Assembly: GCA_963969365.1 (NCBI GenBank)
Contig: OZ017751.1
Span: 2,604,001-2,668,000 of the forward strand
Reading direction: 5' to 3'
DNA: 64,000 nt
Origin: Asterochloris sp. CNOR1
Taxonomy: Eukaryota; Chlorophyta; Trebouxiophyceae; Trebouxiales; Trebouxiaceae
Each line of letters opens with the position of its first letter. Within the stretch, counting starts at the first letter, position 1. The translations under genes and the position numbers were made by a program. Positions 48,730 to 60,093 of this stretch are shown piece after piece. Under the pieces are notes generated by a model. It did not search any database. It was not told where the DNA came from and was given only the letters and a program-made list of their open reading frames with translations.

Positions 48730-51700
48730 ATGCTGATCCAGTCGCCCATACAGAGTGGCTCAGCCTCACCCGCTGGACTGGCACAGCAGCCAGCCAGACT
48801 CCATGGGGCAAAACAGCGCTGGACAAGCAGGGGTCACCGCGTGGCACAGTTTAGTGTCTCAGCTGCTGCGCCTACAATGCAGTCCCAACAGCAAGTGGCG
48901 CCTCAGAAACTACAGCAGCTTGACCCACAAGCCCCCGTGCAACTGCACGCTGCCAAGCAGTCCACTGACGGGACATATCTGCAGAGCCTTGCCATCCAGT
49001 GAGCTTGTGTCTGTGTGCCTGCCGGGTGGAAGCGCCATGTGCGTATCCTGCTGATTTGCTGGCTGCCAAGACTGCGCGGCATCTGCCTCATGCTGTGTGG
49101 CATGTGCCATCAGCTTCAGCCTGTGTGCGAAACCCTGGTCCACTTGGTGCATGTCGATCGTCTGCCTCATGCTGTATGATATTCAATGAGCTGCATGCAG
49201 CACCAATGGGAAGGCTGCCACAAGTCTGCCCTGTCCTGCTGACAGTTCTGGCCCTCCCTGCTGCCAGAAACTTTGCGCTCATCGAGTCACAGGAGGTTAC
49301 CTTCCTGCCCGGCCTGAATGTCATCACAGGCGAGAGTGGGGCAGGCAAGAGTGTACTCATTGAAGCACTGAACCAGGTGAGGCCAGCACTACCTTTGATA
49401 ATCGAAGCCTGAGACAGGCTGGCTGGTTGTCATTTCAGCCTTCAGCCAGGTGGGGCCAGCGTCAGCGTCAATGACTAGCAGACTGGAATGTTGTGGCCAT
49501 TTCAGCAGTCCGCGCACAGGGAAGCAGTGGCTGCCTGGTGCCGTGCGGGCAGAAAGGTGTGGAATGCTGCTGCACTTGCATCTCAGGGACTGCCCCCCCG
49601 AGGCGCTCTTGCTAATGGCACAGACAAGCACGGGCTGCCTGACGCTGTACAGTACAGGAGGCGTGCATTGCTGCTGCATGCATCTGCCGGCCTTGCAGCT
49701 GACGAGCGCAGGGCTGCAGATTGCTGCCTCAGGCAGACCCAACAGGCTGTGCCTGAGTGTTCCAGGTGCTGGGACTGCCAGCCTCTGAGGAGACCGTGCG
49801 GCACCCAGCAGATTGCGCTCAGGTCCGGGCCACCATCCACCTCTCCACCAGTGCACAGGTGGGCCACAGGGCAGCACATGGCAGACCAGTATCGCCTGGC
49901 AGCAGTGATGCCATGTTGGGTCATTTAGCCAGTCTCCAATGTGAACGCTCTAGCTGTGGTGGCAGATGTTGCCTGCAGCACAGCAGTCAGAGGCAAGCTT
50001 TCCCAGAGCTTGGCGCAAGCTGCGTCCCATGTGATGCTGCACATGGTGCTGCCACACCTGTGCTGTCAGGGTGGTGCTTGTACAGGATGGCCGCAGCTGC
50101 AGCTGGGGCGGAGTTGCCCCTCAGCCTCTCCTGTTGTCCCCCTGCAGGCGCAACTTCCCTCCCTGCTGCATGCCCTGGGGGTGCCCCGCCGCATCCGGGC
50201 CCAGCAGCAATGCCCCGATGAGCTGGTGCTGCTGCGCGAGATCTCGGTGCAGCAGGGCCTGGTGCGCAGCCGCTGCTACGTGAACGGCGTGGCCACCTCC
50301 CTGCGCGTGCTGCGTGAAATTGGGATCGCGCTGGTGGATGTGAACGGGCAGCATGCAGCGCAGACCGTCAGGTGAGTTGTGCTGGTTGACTTGCTGCTGG
50401 GGTTGCATGGCGGCCCCAGCAGGCATCTGTTGCTCCTTGCATGCTCAGCATGCTGCCTTTCCACAGTGCAAGAGCAAGTCACGCTGCGCAGGGGCTGTGG
50501 CGTCAAGCTGCCAAGCATTCAAGTTGCTGCATTGGGCTGCAGTGATCGCATTGCACAGCCTGCAGGAGGACACTTTGCACCACTGAGGAAGTGCGCTCAG
50601 GCTCCCTGCCACTTCCAGTCCTGCACAACTTCCTGCCTTCTCAGACTGCAACTGCGCACCAGCGCCCACACCATCTGCTCCGTGGGCGGTCCAGGGTCTG
50701 TGGGGAGCAGACTGCGCCGGGCAGGGGTTCCCATGCAGGTGGATGTGCAGTCACCGACTCTGCATTGCTGCTGCAGGAGCTGGGCATGCAGCCGACTGTG
50801 CATGCCACAGCATCTGCCAGACCACCCGTGCCCATCCAGCTCACTTGCTGCTGTGCAGGAGCGCGGGCACCCAGCTGGCTCTGCTGGACCGCATTGCAGG
50901 CACCAGCGCGCATGCCCGCCTGTTTGGCGCACGCCTGCAGCAGCTGCACTCTCTACGGGAGCAGCTGCAGGCTGTCGAGGCGCTAGGCAGCGAAGATGCC
51001 CGTGACCAGCTGCAGCACCTGGTGGACACGGTGGGACCCGGCTGTGGGAGCAAGCAAGGCTGCACTGCATTGATCATGCTGGTCATGAAGCCTGCCAGCC
51101 AGCACCTTGGCAGGTCTGATGCTGGGGGAAGTCGTCCAGCTGACACTAGGCTGCTGTGCTCTCTAGTCTCCTGCTGCATCCTGTCCACTGTAGTCATCTT
51201 TGGCTGGGTCCTCATCTGCCGTCGCTTGAGGCCACCTTTGGCTGTCTCATGCAGTTCCTGATGTCCCCAGCTGCTGCTCATGCTGCTCGCCCCCCCCATC
51301 TCTGGCAGGCTCAGCCCTCATCTCAAGAAGCAATGGCAACACCGTTGATTCTGAGCAGATGCCATACATGCAACGGCGGCAGGAGCATTCCAGGTGCCGG
51401 TCCGCCTCAGCCAGTCTGACATGCAAACCCACTCAGGAACAGCTTTTGTGCTGTGCAGGTGGCTGCCGAGGACCTGGCCCCAGGCGAGGACCGAAAACTG
51501 CGGCTTTGTCTGCGTCAGCTGGAGGCGCGGCGCTCCAGCGTGGAGCGCGCCGGCCTAGTCCACAGTGCCCTCTCTGGGGACGGGGGTGTTGGGGGGCTGG
51601 ACGACATGCTGCGCTCAGTGCGGGGCCACCTGCAGGCAATTGCCGAGCAGGAGCAGGCGTTTAGCGCACTGGCAGGTCAGCTGTCCAGCTCCTGCAGGCG

Positions 51701-54700
51701 CTGTGGTTTCAAGAATCAACAGCAATCTCTCAAGTCGCAACACAGTGTGGTCTGCCCCAGAGGCTGGGGGGCCGGACAGGAAAAGTGGGCAGCCAGACCG
51801 GGGCATCTAGAGGGGCTGGCAGTGTTCCTGCACTTTTCAGCAGCACGGCATCAGCTTTGCAGGGCTGGTCTGCCTCTGAGCAATGTACCAGGGAAGCATC
51901 TGCACTCCCGCACGGCAGCAGCTGAGGGCCGTGCCGACGCTCTGCAGGCAGTAATGAGGCAGTTGATGACCCTTCAGATGCGCCAGAGGCAGACCCTGAC
52001 ACAGATAACAGCATTGAGGATGTTGAGGCAGCGCTGGCAGCAATAGAGGAGGCTCAGCAGCTTCTGCGAGAGGCAGACAGCAAGGTGGACCTTAGACCTT
52101 TCTCGTTGTGCACCCTTGGAATGGTTGCGTGCCGGTGCTACCCTTCTGCCAGATGGCATGCTAGCCTCTGCAGCTGCAGCACACCTCCTGCGGTCTCAGC
52201 ATCCTGCAGTCCTTGCATCAGCACAGGGTCGCCTGGCAATACGCAGGTGCAGGTTGTAAGCTCTAAGAAAACAGCAGGGAGGGGCTGCTTGAGGAAACTT
52301 GTGTCTTTAGATTTTGCTACACCCTGCTTTGCAGACCTGCAGTCCAGTCTTGATGCTGAACAGCGCCCGGTAGTGTGCACTGTAAGGACAGACTGCAGGC
52401 CAGAGCAATAGGCTTTGTGGCCCCGTCTGTTGCTGGGACTGGCGTCAGGGGCTGGGGTTGGTGTGAAACACCCAAGCTGCAATTTGCTTGGGGACACCTA
52501 TGCTGGGCCGCTACGCAGGTCCAGCCGTCAAGGGCTTTCCTGGAATGCTTCTGTTGCCACTATTGGCAGTGCAGACTGAGCTACACCTCTGACTGCATTC
52601 AACCACATCCCTGCATTGCAGGCTGGGGGTATTCCCCGGCGGTGGCGATACCTGCAGCAGGCAGCCCCAGCAACTGGATTGTATAAGAGACAACCTGATG
52701 GTACTCTGACCCCAAATCTTTGCTTGATGCAGAACAGAGTGATTGGCACCAATGGAATGTATCACAACCTGCCCTGCAGGCTGGCGCCTATGCGCGGCAG
52801 TGGCGCTACCTGCAGCAGGAGCATGATGAGGTGGCGGAGCGCCTGCAGCAGGTGGAGCTCCTGCTGCGCCAGTTCGACTGCACCTCGGCCGACGAGCTGC
52901 TTGAGTGCAGTGCCCAGGCAGAGGCTGACCTGGACGCCTGGTCTGCCATGGAAGGTGAGCAGCACCACATGACAGCCAGGGGCTGCTGGCAGGAAAAAAC
53001 ATGCATCCACTACCTATGTTTGTGCAGCACCTTTGCAGCCTCCTTGAAAAGGCTAACGCCAGAGTGCGGCAGTTGGCAAGCAGGTTGAAGAGCAGCCTGC
53101 TGCACAATTGACCTCGGCGCTGCTTTCACAAACAGGGGGGTGAGGGGAAGGGGGAAAGTAGGGCACAGCCTTCAGTCCTGCTGCAAGCCAGAGCTGCAGC
53201 AGCAGAGGAGTAGGGCTTGCATGCTGACAATGCCTCTGCTGCTGCAGGCAACAAGACTGCCCAGCAGGCGGAGGCCAATGCCCTGCAGCACGAGCTTGCA
53301 GCGGCGGCTGTGCAGCTGAGCAGTCGGCGCCGTGAGGCTGCTGGCAGACTCCGGGCTGCAGTGGAGGGCTGCCTGGCAGATCTGGCCATGGGGGGCTGCA
53401 GATTTGACGTCATGTTACGCTGGCAGCCAGCTGCAGCACATGTGAGTTGACTGGGGTATCACTTTTGGGGTTTCTGCATGCATTGCTCAACATCGTGTGC
53501 AGAGGGCAGTCTGCCCGACCTGGCCATGGGGCCGGCAGATGTGAAGTCATGGTCTGGCAGCCAGCTGCGGCGCAAGGGGGTCAGATGGAGCCTCTCTTGC
53601 TAGTCGCTTGAAGCCAGCGCACATCAAGGACAGCCTGACTGAGGCAGTGCCTGCCCCCCTGCTGAAGTGAGACAGCCTGCATGGAGTGACACATTTAAGC
53701 GCGCATGTGGCCCAGCTTGCCCGACATCATTTGCAATGGGCCCTCCTTGCAGCAAGAGCACAGTGCTGTGGCTGCATGTCTGCACACGGCACACCAGCCA
53801 CCTGGCAGGCAAGAATGGCCTCTCCACACCCAGCTCAGGCACCTCTCTGACTGCCCATCTGTCCGTCTGCCTGTAGTCGTCAGATAGCCTCCATGTGTCA
53901 GCAGAGCGTGCCGCCCTGGCCGGGGAGCAGGGAGAGCAGGACTGCGTAGTCACGGCATCGGGCCTGGACACAGCAGAGTTTCTGCTGTCAGCCGGGCCCT
54001 CCGAGCCCCTCAGAAGCCTGGCAGCAACTGCCTCGGGGGGCGAGTCCGCTCGAGTCATGCTTGCGCTGAAGGCTGCGCCAGCAGCTATCCCACTGGTGGC
54101 CAATGATGCTGCTGGGGCGGCAGAGCAAGGCGGGCCAGGTCAGGGTGCCATGCGGCTGTGTGCCCCAGGAATGTTGCTGGCATCCCACTACAAGCAGCCA
54201 TGCGTCAAGGGGAGTAGCTGGCGTCCTGCTGAGCAGCCTGTGGCAGGGTTGTCACTCACCTGCCAACCAGTTCATGGATGAGCTGCCTGACCTATAGAGC
54301 CTGGTCTCCCACTGCGGCCACTGCATTGATGGGAGCCTGTTGTGAGCCATACGCGGCAGCATGTCCATGTGGATCAAGCTTTCTGACAGATTGTGGTGCT
54401 GTGCAGTCTTGGAAGGGCATGAGTCCATGACCCCCGGCATCATGATCCTGGATGAGCTGGATTCTGGAGTGGGAGGCAGGCTGGGGGCTCCAGTCGGCCG
54501 CATGCTCCGCAGAATGGTGCTGCCCCAGGCAGGGGGCAGAGCTGCCACCTCCCAGATTCTTTGCGTCTCACACCTTCCCCAGGTGAAGGGCAGAAGGGCG
54601 GGCTGAGATCTTGCAGAGTGCCCATAGATGAGCGGTGGATCGCTTGCCATCTGAGGTCTGCGTCATTGAGCACCACACTGTCTTGCAGTGGCCAGATGAC

Positions 54701-55103
54701 TTCATGTGCTGGTGCAACTAGGACCCAACTCCTCTCTGCACCTGAAGCATGTGCCAGCCTGAATGCCACCTTCCAACTGTTTGCTGCGTGCAGGTTGCCG
54801 CCCATGCAGAGCACCACCTCCGCGTCACAAAGGGTCTTGATGGCAATGGCAGAGTCATAACAAGGATTGAAGAGCTGCTGGACAACAGCCAACGCCTCGA
54901 GGAAATCTCAGCCATGCTTGGTGAGCCGTGTGTCTGCCACTCTGCGCCCTGACTCTCGCTGTCCCACCTCATTGCTTGCCTGCCTTCAGTGCTGACAGTC
55001 ACTCCTTGTTGCAGGACTGGGGGAGGCTGAGGCTCAGCACATGTTGGAGTCTGGCAATGCTGTCCAGTCAGGCACATCTCCTCATGTTCAGCCTGAAAGC
55101 TGA
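48730..55103 (+). CDS. recN: RecN-type SMC-like DNA repair ATPase, probably organelle-targeted
   Basis: Bacterial-type double-strand-break repair ATPase encoded in the nucleus. The start at 48730 gives a Ser/Gln/Arg-rich presequence (IQSGSASPAGLAQQPARLHG). Exons 48730-48998 and 49268-49376 join in phase into LAIQNFALIESQEVTFLPG and Walker A ITGESGAGKSVLIEAL. Next come VLGLPASEETVRHP (49767-49858) and RSRCYVNGVATSLRVLREIG plus ALVDVNGQHAAQTV (about 50150-50371), the latter the conserved DIHGQH-like region with Asn for the usual His. Coiled-coil arms run through about 50860-53440 (EQEQAFSALAG, QQEHDEVAERLQQVELLL, and others). The second ATPase half has the ABC signature ATASGGESARVMLALK (about 54020-54070), Walker B GIMILDELDSGVGG (about 54435-54480), ILCVSHLPQ and VITRIEELL. 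The C terminus ends HVQPES at 55101-55103, phase-checked over the last junction. Plastid or mitochondrial import is inferred from the presequence. Several middle exons are approximate. Confidence 0.9.
53502..53577 (+). repeat. Intronic degenerate echo of RecN exon sequence
   Basis: The stretch 53502-53577 matches the exon end at 53365-53445 over most of its length: GAGGGC, then CTGGCCATGGGG, GCAGAT, GTCATG and TGGCAGCCAGCTGC occur in the same order and spacing, with scattered differences. It lies just after the donor, in the following intron. Confidence 0.75.
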
Positions 55104-55503
55104 TGTGTATGATATACAGACTAGCTTCTCCCCTCATTCTTCGTGCGCATTGTAGCATCAGCACAGCCCTGACCTTTCTCATCCCCAGGCATGCCGACTT
55201 CCAGACTTGTTGCACACACTCGGATCTGAATCTTCAGTGGATATGTCGCTTTGGTTTTGAAGCTGTGAAGCAAGGAGGTGTCTACTGCTCCCGATAAGCA
55301 GTACTGGTGCTACTGAAATGGATCACACTGCAAGTCTCAAAATGGGGGCAATGCTCTAGCATGTTCTGTCTGACTTCACATGCCTTGGGCAATCCTGGGA
55401 GTGGTGAGCTGGATGATGCTTGTCGTCAAGGCGCAAAGCGACCAGGAGGGAGTTCCCCTGCATCCTCTCGCGCATGCAGAGGCTGTTTGCGGATAGCCTG
55501 ACT
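55104..55503. other. Convergent intergenic region, 3' ends of RecN and phytochelatin synthase
   Basis: 400 bp between two stop codons on opposite strands. It holds both 3' UTRs. No open frame of interest and no strong hairpin was seen. Confidence 0.5.
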
Positions 55504-58500
55504 TCATGTGTCGCTGGCAGTTCTGAAGGCAGCAAGCTGGAATCCCCGCTTGTCCTCCACATCCCCCGTGGCCAGACGAGAGTGCCCTAGCAGCCTTGCG
55601 CGCTCCTTGAGGCGGTCAATGGCCAGGTAGGCGCCGATGGCCACCACAGCCCCGATCAGAGGGCCCAGCACGCCCACAGCCCACATTGTTCCAGAGCTGG
55701 GGCCCCGCTGCTCCTCGGTGCTGCTGGCCAGGCTGCTGCTGTCATCTCTGTCGCTGCGCTCAGGGCGCTTCCGGTATTGACTGCAGGCAGGGCCGCACAG
55801 ACAGAGATCAAAAAGTAGAACAATGGCAGTGCTGGGCCAGGTGACATCGCACTCAGAGCCCCTTAAGGTTGTGCCCGTACAGCAGCATAGGCAGCACATT
55901 GAAACCGCTCGTCAGCATTGCCTGAGAGGCTGCTGCTGTCATCGTGCTGTGCCTTGCTGGAGTCGAGCCCACAGTCCGCAGGTCATAAGGAGCATGTTTA
56001 CTGACGACTGTGGCGCCTCAGAGCACCATGCCGCAGGAACGAGGAGGATCTGGTTGTGCCTGCTCTGACTACCAGGGTGAGTTGCCCTTTAGCAGGCAGT
56101 ACATGAAGTTCGGTGGCAGCCCACAGGCATGGACTTGCCTGGGCAGGGGCAGCTGCATTGCGTTGGGCTTGGCAGAGATGCGGATGAGCCCCCTGTGATT
56201 GCCCTCGTCCAGCCCGGCATCAGTGGCTGTGGCATCGTACAGCAGTTCTAGAGGGGCCCAGAAGGGAGGGTAGCGATCTGCAGGCAGTGAACTGCCAGGG
56301 TCATCCTTGGCCAGGAGACAGCTGGCTGTCAGCGTGCATGATGCCAGACCCCATGAGCCAGTCTGGAAGTTTAAGAACCATATGGGAAGTCAGCTCTGCA
56401 ACAGCCAGGGGTACCGCCCTGGCCAGCTGTGTGTCTCACCAATGCACCCCTCTGTTGATCCACCCCTCTCTCAATCCACCCCTCAACATACAATCCACCC
56501 CTGGACATGCACTGGGGCTGAGCTGCCAGAGGTGCATGAATGAGCAAACAAGCTCCAAACAGTGTACATAGCATGACCTCCTAGCGCTCAGCAGCAAGCC
56601 CAGCAGACGAGGATGCCCTTGAGCAGGCATCACAAATTGCGTAGCACTGCTGTGTGACAGCTCACAGCGTGCGACGTCCAATACGAGCACCATGTCGCGA
56701 ACTGCATTGTAGGCTCCCAATGGAGAGTGGTGGCCACCGCCCCTGGACATCACGGTGTACCTGCAGACAGGGTTCAAGTGAGAAAAGGCAGGCAGCAATA
56801 GGCTGGCTGCCATGCACAACTGCAGCTGGCAGTGCTGATGCAGCAGACACAAGGCTGCTGGGGGATGCCTGTCACAGAGGCCACATAGTCGCCATGCTGT
56901 TGAGAATGCAGGTTGTGTGTTGGTGCGCCACACAGTGCTTGACACGCCTTATGGGCACCTGTCAAAATTCATTATCAGCATCTCGTCGCTGCTGGTCAGC
57001 GCGCTGGCAATGTATTCCCGAAACTCCTCCAGGCTGACTGCAGCAGGGTCTGTTTTCTGCATGACTGCCACCACGCCTGCACACAGGCACTTTAGGGTGG
57101 GATGGTGCGACAAGAGCTGGCTGCAGGGGCACTCAGGCGGCTATGCTGGCGTGGAGATCAGCGGCAAGCAGACCAGAACATGCGGAGGCAAGCACTAAGG
57201 GTTTTGCCGCTGACCCCACACACGGCTGCTTGCCAGAGCCAGCTGCAAGCTGATATGGGCAAGATGCTGCACGCTGCCATGGCGCACCTGTGTGGGCTGC
57301 TAGGATGCGCTGCAGAGTGGCCAGCCCAATGCCCCACTCCTCCACCTGCAGCACATTGAATCCGCTGCCAGGGCTCGCTGGTACACCAGGTGCTGCCCTT
57401 ATTCAGCTCACAATGGTGGTTGCACCGCTGGCATTGCTGATTGTCAAAGCAAACGCTCCACAGCCTAGTTCTGCTGTAGTTGTGCAGCACTAGGCTGTGG
57501 GAGCGTTCGCCTACAGCAGCACTAGGCTGTGGGAGCGTTCGCCTACAGCAGCACTAGGCTGTGGGAGCGAGCACTTCAAGGGTTGGCTGCACAGGTAAGA
57601 ATGCTCAAGCAAATCACATCACTGAGAGCTGAGTTTGCAGATTGGGATTGCAGGCGGTACAGGCGTGCCCACCTGATTCTGAGTGATCACAGTGTGGTTG
57701 GTCGTCTCAAGCATGTTTTGCTGGAAGAACCATGGATAGCTGCAGCACAGTGCAGAAGCTGCTTGACTTGAAGAGCCTTGAGAAGGGCATGATTTGGAGG
57801 AGCTGCACGCCGGCCACACAGCAGGGGCTACAATCTACTCATCGCACATCAGCTGCTTGGTGAAGTGATCAGAGACCCTGCTAAGGCATCAGCTCAAGCA
57901 CTGGCAGAGATGTGGGGTGCCACTCACCCGTCGAAGGCATAAACCTCAGGCTTGGGCACTGGCAGCGCATTCAGCACTGTGGCTGCTGCGGCTAGGCCAC
58001 ACCAATCCTGAGTGACCTGCACAAGGCTCCAGGAGCTTGGCCTAGTGAGGTCTGGCAGTGTACAGGATGGCAGTGTACAGGAGGGCCAGTAGGGGCCAGT
58101 GCGGTCGAGACCATCGCTGGCTACACTCAGCTAGACTGCAGATGGCAAGTGCCCTTCCATTGTCTCATTCAGGTGGCAGTCTGTTGTCTAGTTCTCTACC
58201 TCAAGGCATGTGGCGGTGCAGTCAGAGATGGGACCGGCTCAGCGTGTGTCTGCGTGTTGCAGCATCGTCTTGGCTGCACACGCTGACCTGGGTCTCCCAT
58301 GTCTGGATGAGGGCATTAAATGCCCTCCTGTTGGTGCAGTCCTGCAGGAGCTCCTGGCCAGCTGCTGTGTTGAGCCCAATGAGGGGGCTGGGCAGGCTGC
58401 TCAAGGCTGACACTCTGCTCATGCAGGCTGCAATCAAGAGGATCACCAGCCACCTAGGCATGCTCAGCCACATGACCACCGAAGATTCTCGGCAGGTATC

Positions 58501-58704
58501 ATGCAGCTGCACACTCAGGGCTCACTGCGGCTTGGTAGAGCTGCAGGAACACAGGCTGGCCCAGTCAGATCTGCCGAGATGGCGTAGCATGCAACTCCTG
58601 ATTTGTTGTTGTTCTGCTCCCTTCTTGCTTCACAAGAACAAACTGTGCGACTTTGCGCTACAAGCATACAGCTCTGATCCCGTGGAAGTTGCTTCAGCCG
58701 GGAC
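55504..58704 (-). CDS. PCS: Phytochelatin synthase with a C-terminal transmembrane helix
   Basis: Gamma-glutamylcysteine dipeptidyl transpeptidase that makes metal-binding phytochelatins from glutathione. Family landmarks in order: LPSPLIGLNTAAGQELLQDC (about 58345-58400), the catalytic Cys in QDWCGLAAAATVLNALPV (about 57950-58010) joining in phase to YPWFFQQNMLETT, VEEWGIGLATLQRILAAHTG, DPAAVSLEEFREYIASALTS (about 57000-57060), the catalytic His in SRGGGHHSPLGAYNAVRD and catalytic Asp in VLVLDVAR (about 56650-56760), then YPPFWAPLELLYDAT and GNHRGLIRIS (about 56150-56280). The terminal exon (55504 to about 55785) is unusual: a polar stretch (RKRPERSDRDDSSSLASS), then WAVGVLGPLIGAVVAIGAYL, a clear membrane helix, then a basic tail. 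Known PCS proteins are soluble with a Cys-rich C-terminal domain, which is not seen here. The start is unresolved: 58704 is the nearest ATG, but the first exon-exon join was not proved. Confidence 0.88.
56440..56504. repeat. Short imperfect minisatellite in an intron
   Basis: Four imperfect copies of CAATCCACCCCTC spaced 13-18 bp apart, in a phytochelatin synthase intron. On the gene strand they form GGGGTGGAT runs, a possible G-rich secondary structure. Confidence 0.7.
57449..57572. repeat. 32-bp tandem repeat with an adjacent inverted copy (hairpin)
   Basis: Two perfect 32-bp units lie at 57485-57516 and 57517-57548, followed by a partial third (57549-57572). The preceding 57449-57480 is a near-perfect reverse complement of the unit (AACGCTCCACAGCCTAG against CTAGGCTGTGGGAGCGTT). 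The block can fold into a long stem in RNA or single-stranded DNA. It sits in a phytochelatin synthase intron. Confidence 0.92.
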
Positions 58705-58819
58705 ATCTCAGCTTCTGAGAAAAATCGGGGTCTGACGTAGCCACAGCTTCTCACTCTTTTTTGCTTGCTGCTACGGGCCCTGAGACTGAGCAGACCCAGC
58801 ACAGCCCAGCTTCGGAAAG
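58705..58819. promoter_or_regulatory. Very short divergent promoter region
   Basis: About 115 bp lie between the nearest phytochelatin synthase ATG and the ATG of the small plus-strand gene. If the true PCS start is further upstream, the transcripts overlap. No individual element was identified. Confidence 0.35.
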
Positions 58820-59873
58820 ATGGCTGCCGTTTTCACTACCGCTCTGCTGGGGCAGCTGGCTTCTGCTGCTGACAGCGTGGGCAGTGCCGCCTTGAGGTGA
58901 GGATGCACTGCTTACCTGCAGTGTGCGGTCCAGCGCACACAAGCCTCCCAATGGAGTGCATTCTTGAGCAGGGACAGCATGTGCAGGGGTGTCATGCAGC
59001 AGCGCATCAAGGCGACTGCCTGTGCAGCAGCGAGTGGCACCTTGGCAGGCACAGTGTGCTGCTCAGCAGAGGCTCTCAGCGGAGAAGTTGTATCCAGCAG
59101 CTGGACGGGCAGCGCCTGCAGTCCGCCACGTACGACCCGCCGTGTCAGATGTGCAGTGGCCCCAGCGCACTGCATTGCGCCCAGCAAAACCCGCAGGTGG
59201 GGAGGGACAGACAGCTTGTCCATCCGCACAAGCCACTGGCTTCTTTCGCAGTGGGAGCATGGGTCCCCTTCAATGGGGCTTGGCCTGCCTGCTCCTGCAA
59301 GGGCAGACTAGTCCCGGTGTCATGTCAAGCACATTTTCAGCAAGTGGGCAAGTCTTTTGTGATTGCAGCTAATGATGCAGAATCAGCCCAGCGCGAGGTT
59401 TGAGCAGGTCAAAAATGCTGTGCAGGCGGAGGCAGCCACCAGACGGTGGAAATGGCGACACGGGGGACTCTGATGAAGACGGGGGAGCTCCCCCGCCTCC
59501 AGGCGGAGGGGGCGGCGACGAATTTTGGGGGGACGGCGCTGGCGATGGGGACAGCAGCAGTTCTGGGAATGCGTCCATGCTGTGGCGCCTGCTGTGCATC
59601 GCTAGCATGCTCCAGGTGAGCAGCAGGATTGCTGCCCTGGTGCCCTACTTGACAAGGTGTGGAATTGGCCTGTCGTGGAGGCATCCCGCCACCATGCATC
59701 TGGGGTGGGCCCTGTTGTACTAAGGCCTGTACGCTTGCCTGCCGCAGGTCGTGCACTTCATGGTTTTGGGCCACAGACCAGCAGGGCAGCAACAACATGC
59801 AGCTTTTGCTGCCCTGGCGTGCGCCTTCTACCATAAGCCACACAAACATGTTGCCGTGGTTGCCCCTTTATGA
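58820..59873 (+). CDS. Small unknown protein, possibly plastid-targeted, with a Gly/Asp-rich segment
   Basis: Not recognised. Exon 1 (58820-58896, ATG in AAAGATGG context) reads MAAVFTTALLGQLASAADSV. An exon ending at 59196 is either Cys-containing in one frame (DPPCQMCSGPSALHC) or, in another, Ser/Thr/Arg-rich like a transit peptide (RRVRCAVAPAHC); phase did not settle which. An exon ending at 59615 encodes a striking acidic and glycine run (GGNGDTGDSDEDGG, GGGGGDEFWGDGAGDGD), then NASMLWRLLCIASMLQ, which joins in phase to the last exon (59747-59873, VVHFMVLGHRPAGQQQ) and the stop. The acidic Gly/Asp stretch followed by a hydrophobic helix resembles small chloroplast membrane proteins of algae, but this is inference. 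Confidence 0.5.
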
Positions 59874-60093
59874 TAGCTTGAGGTGTGCACTGTACGCTGG
59901 ACATGCATGTATTATATAGCTTGCCAAGCAACATCATTGTACTCTTTTGCAAATTCCCCTGCTTTGAGAAGAGAACAGCAAGAGCCACCTCCTTAAAGTT
60001 GCAGCTTGATCATGTTCAAGTTTTAATCAAGTGCTGACTGCCTTGTGCACCATGAAAGAATGTTGGAGCTGTAATATGAGCGCCCTTATAGTA

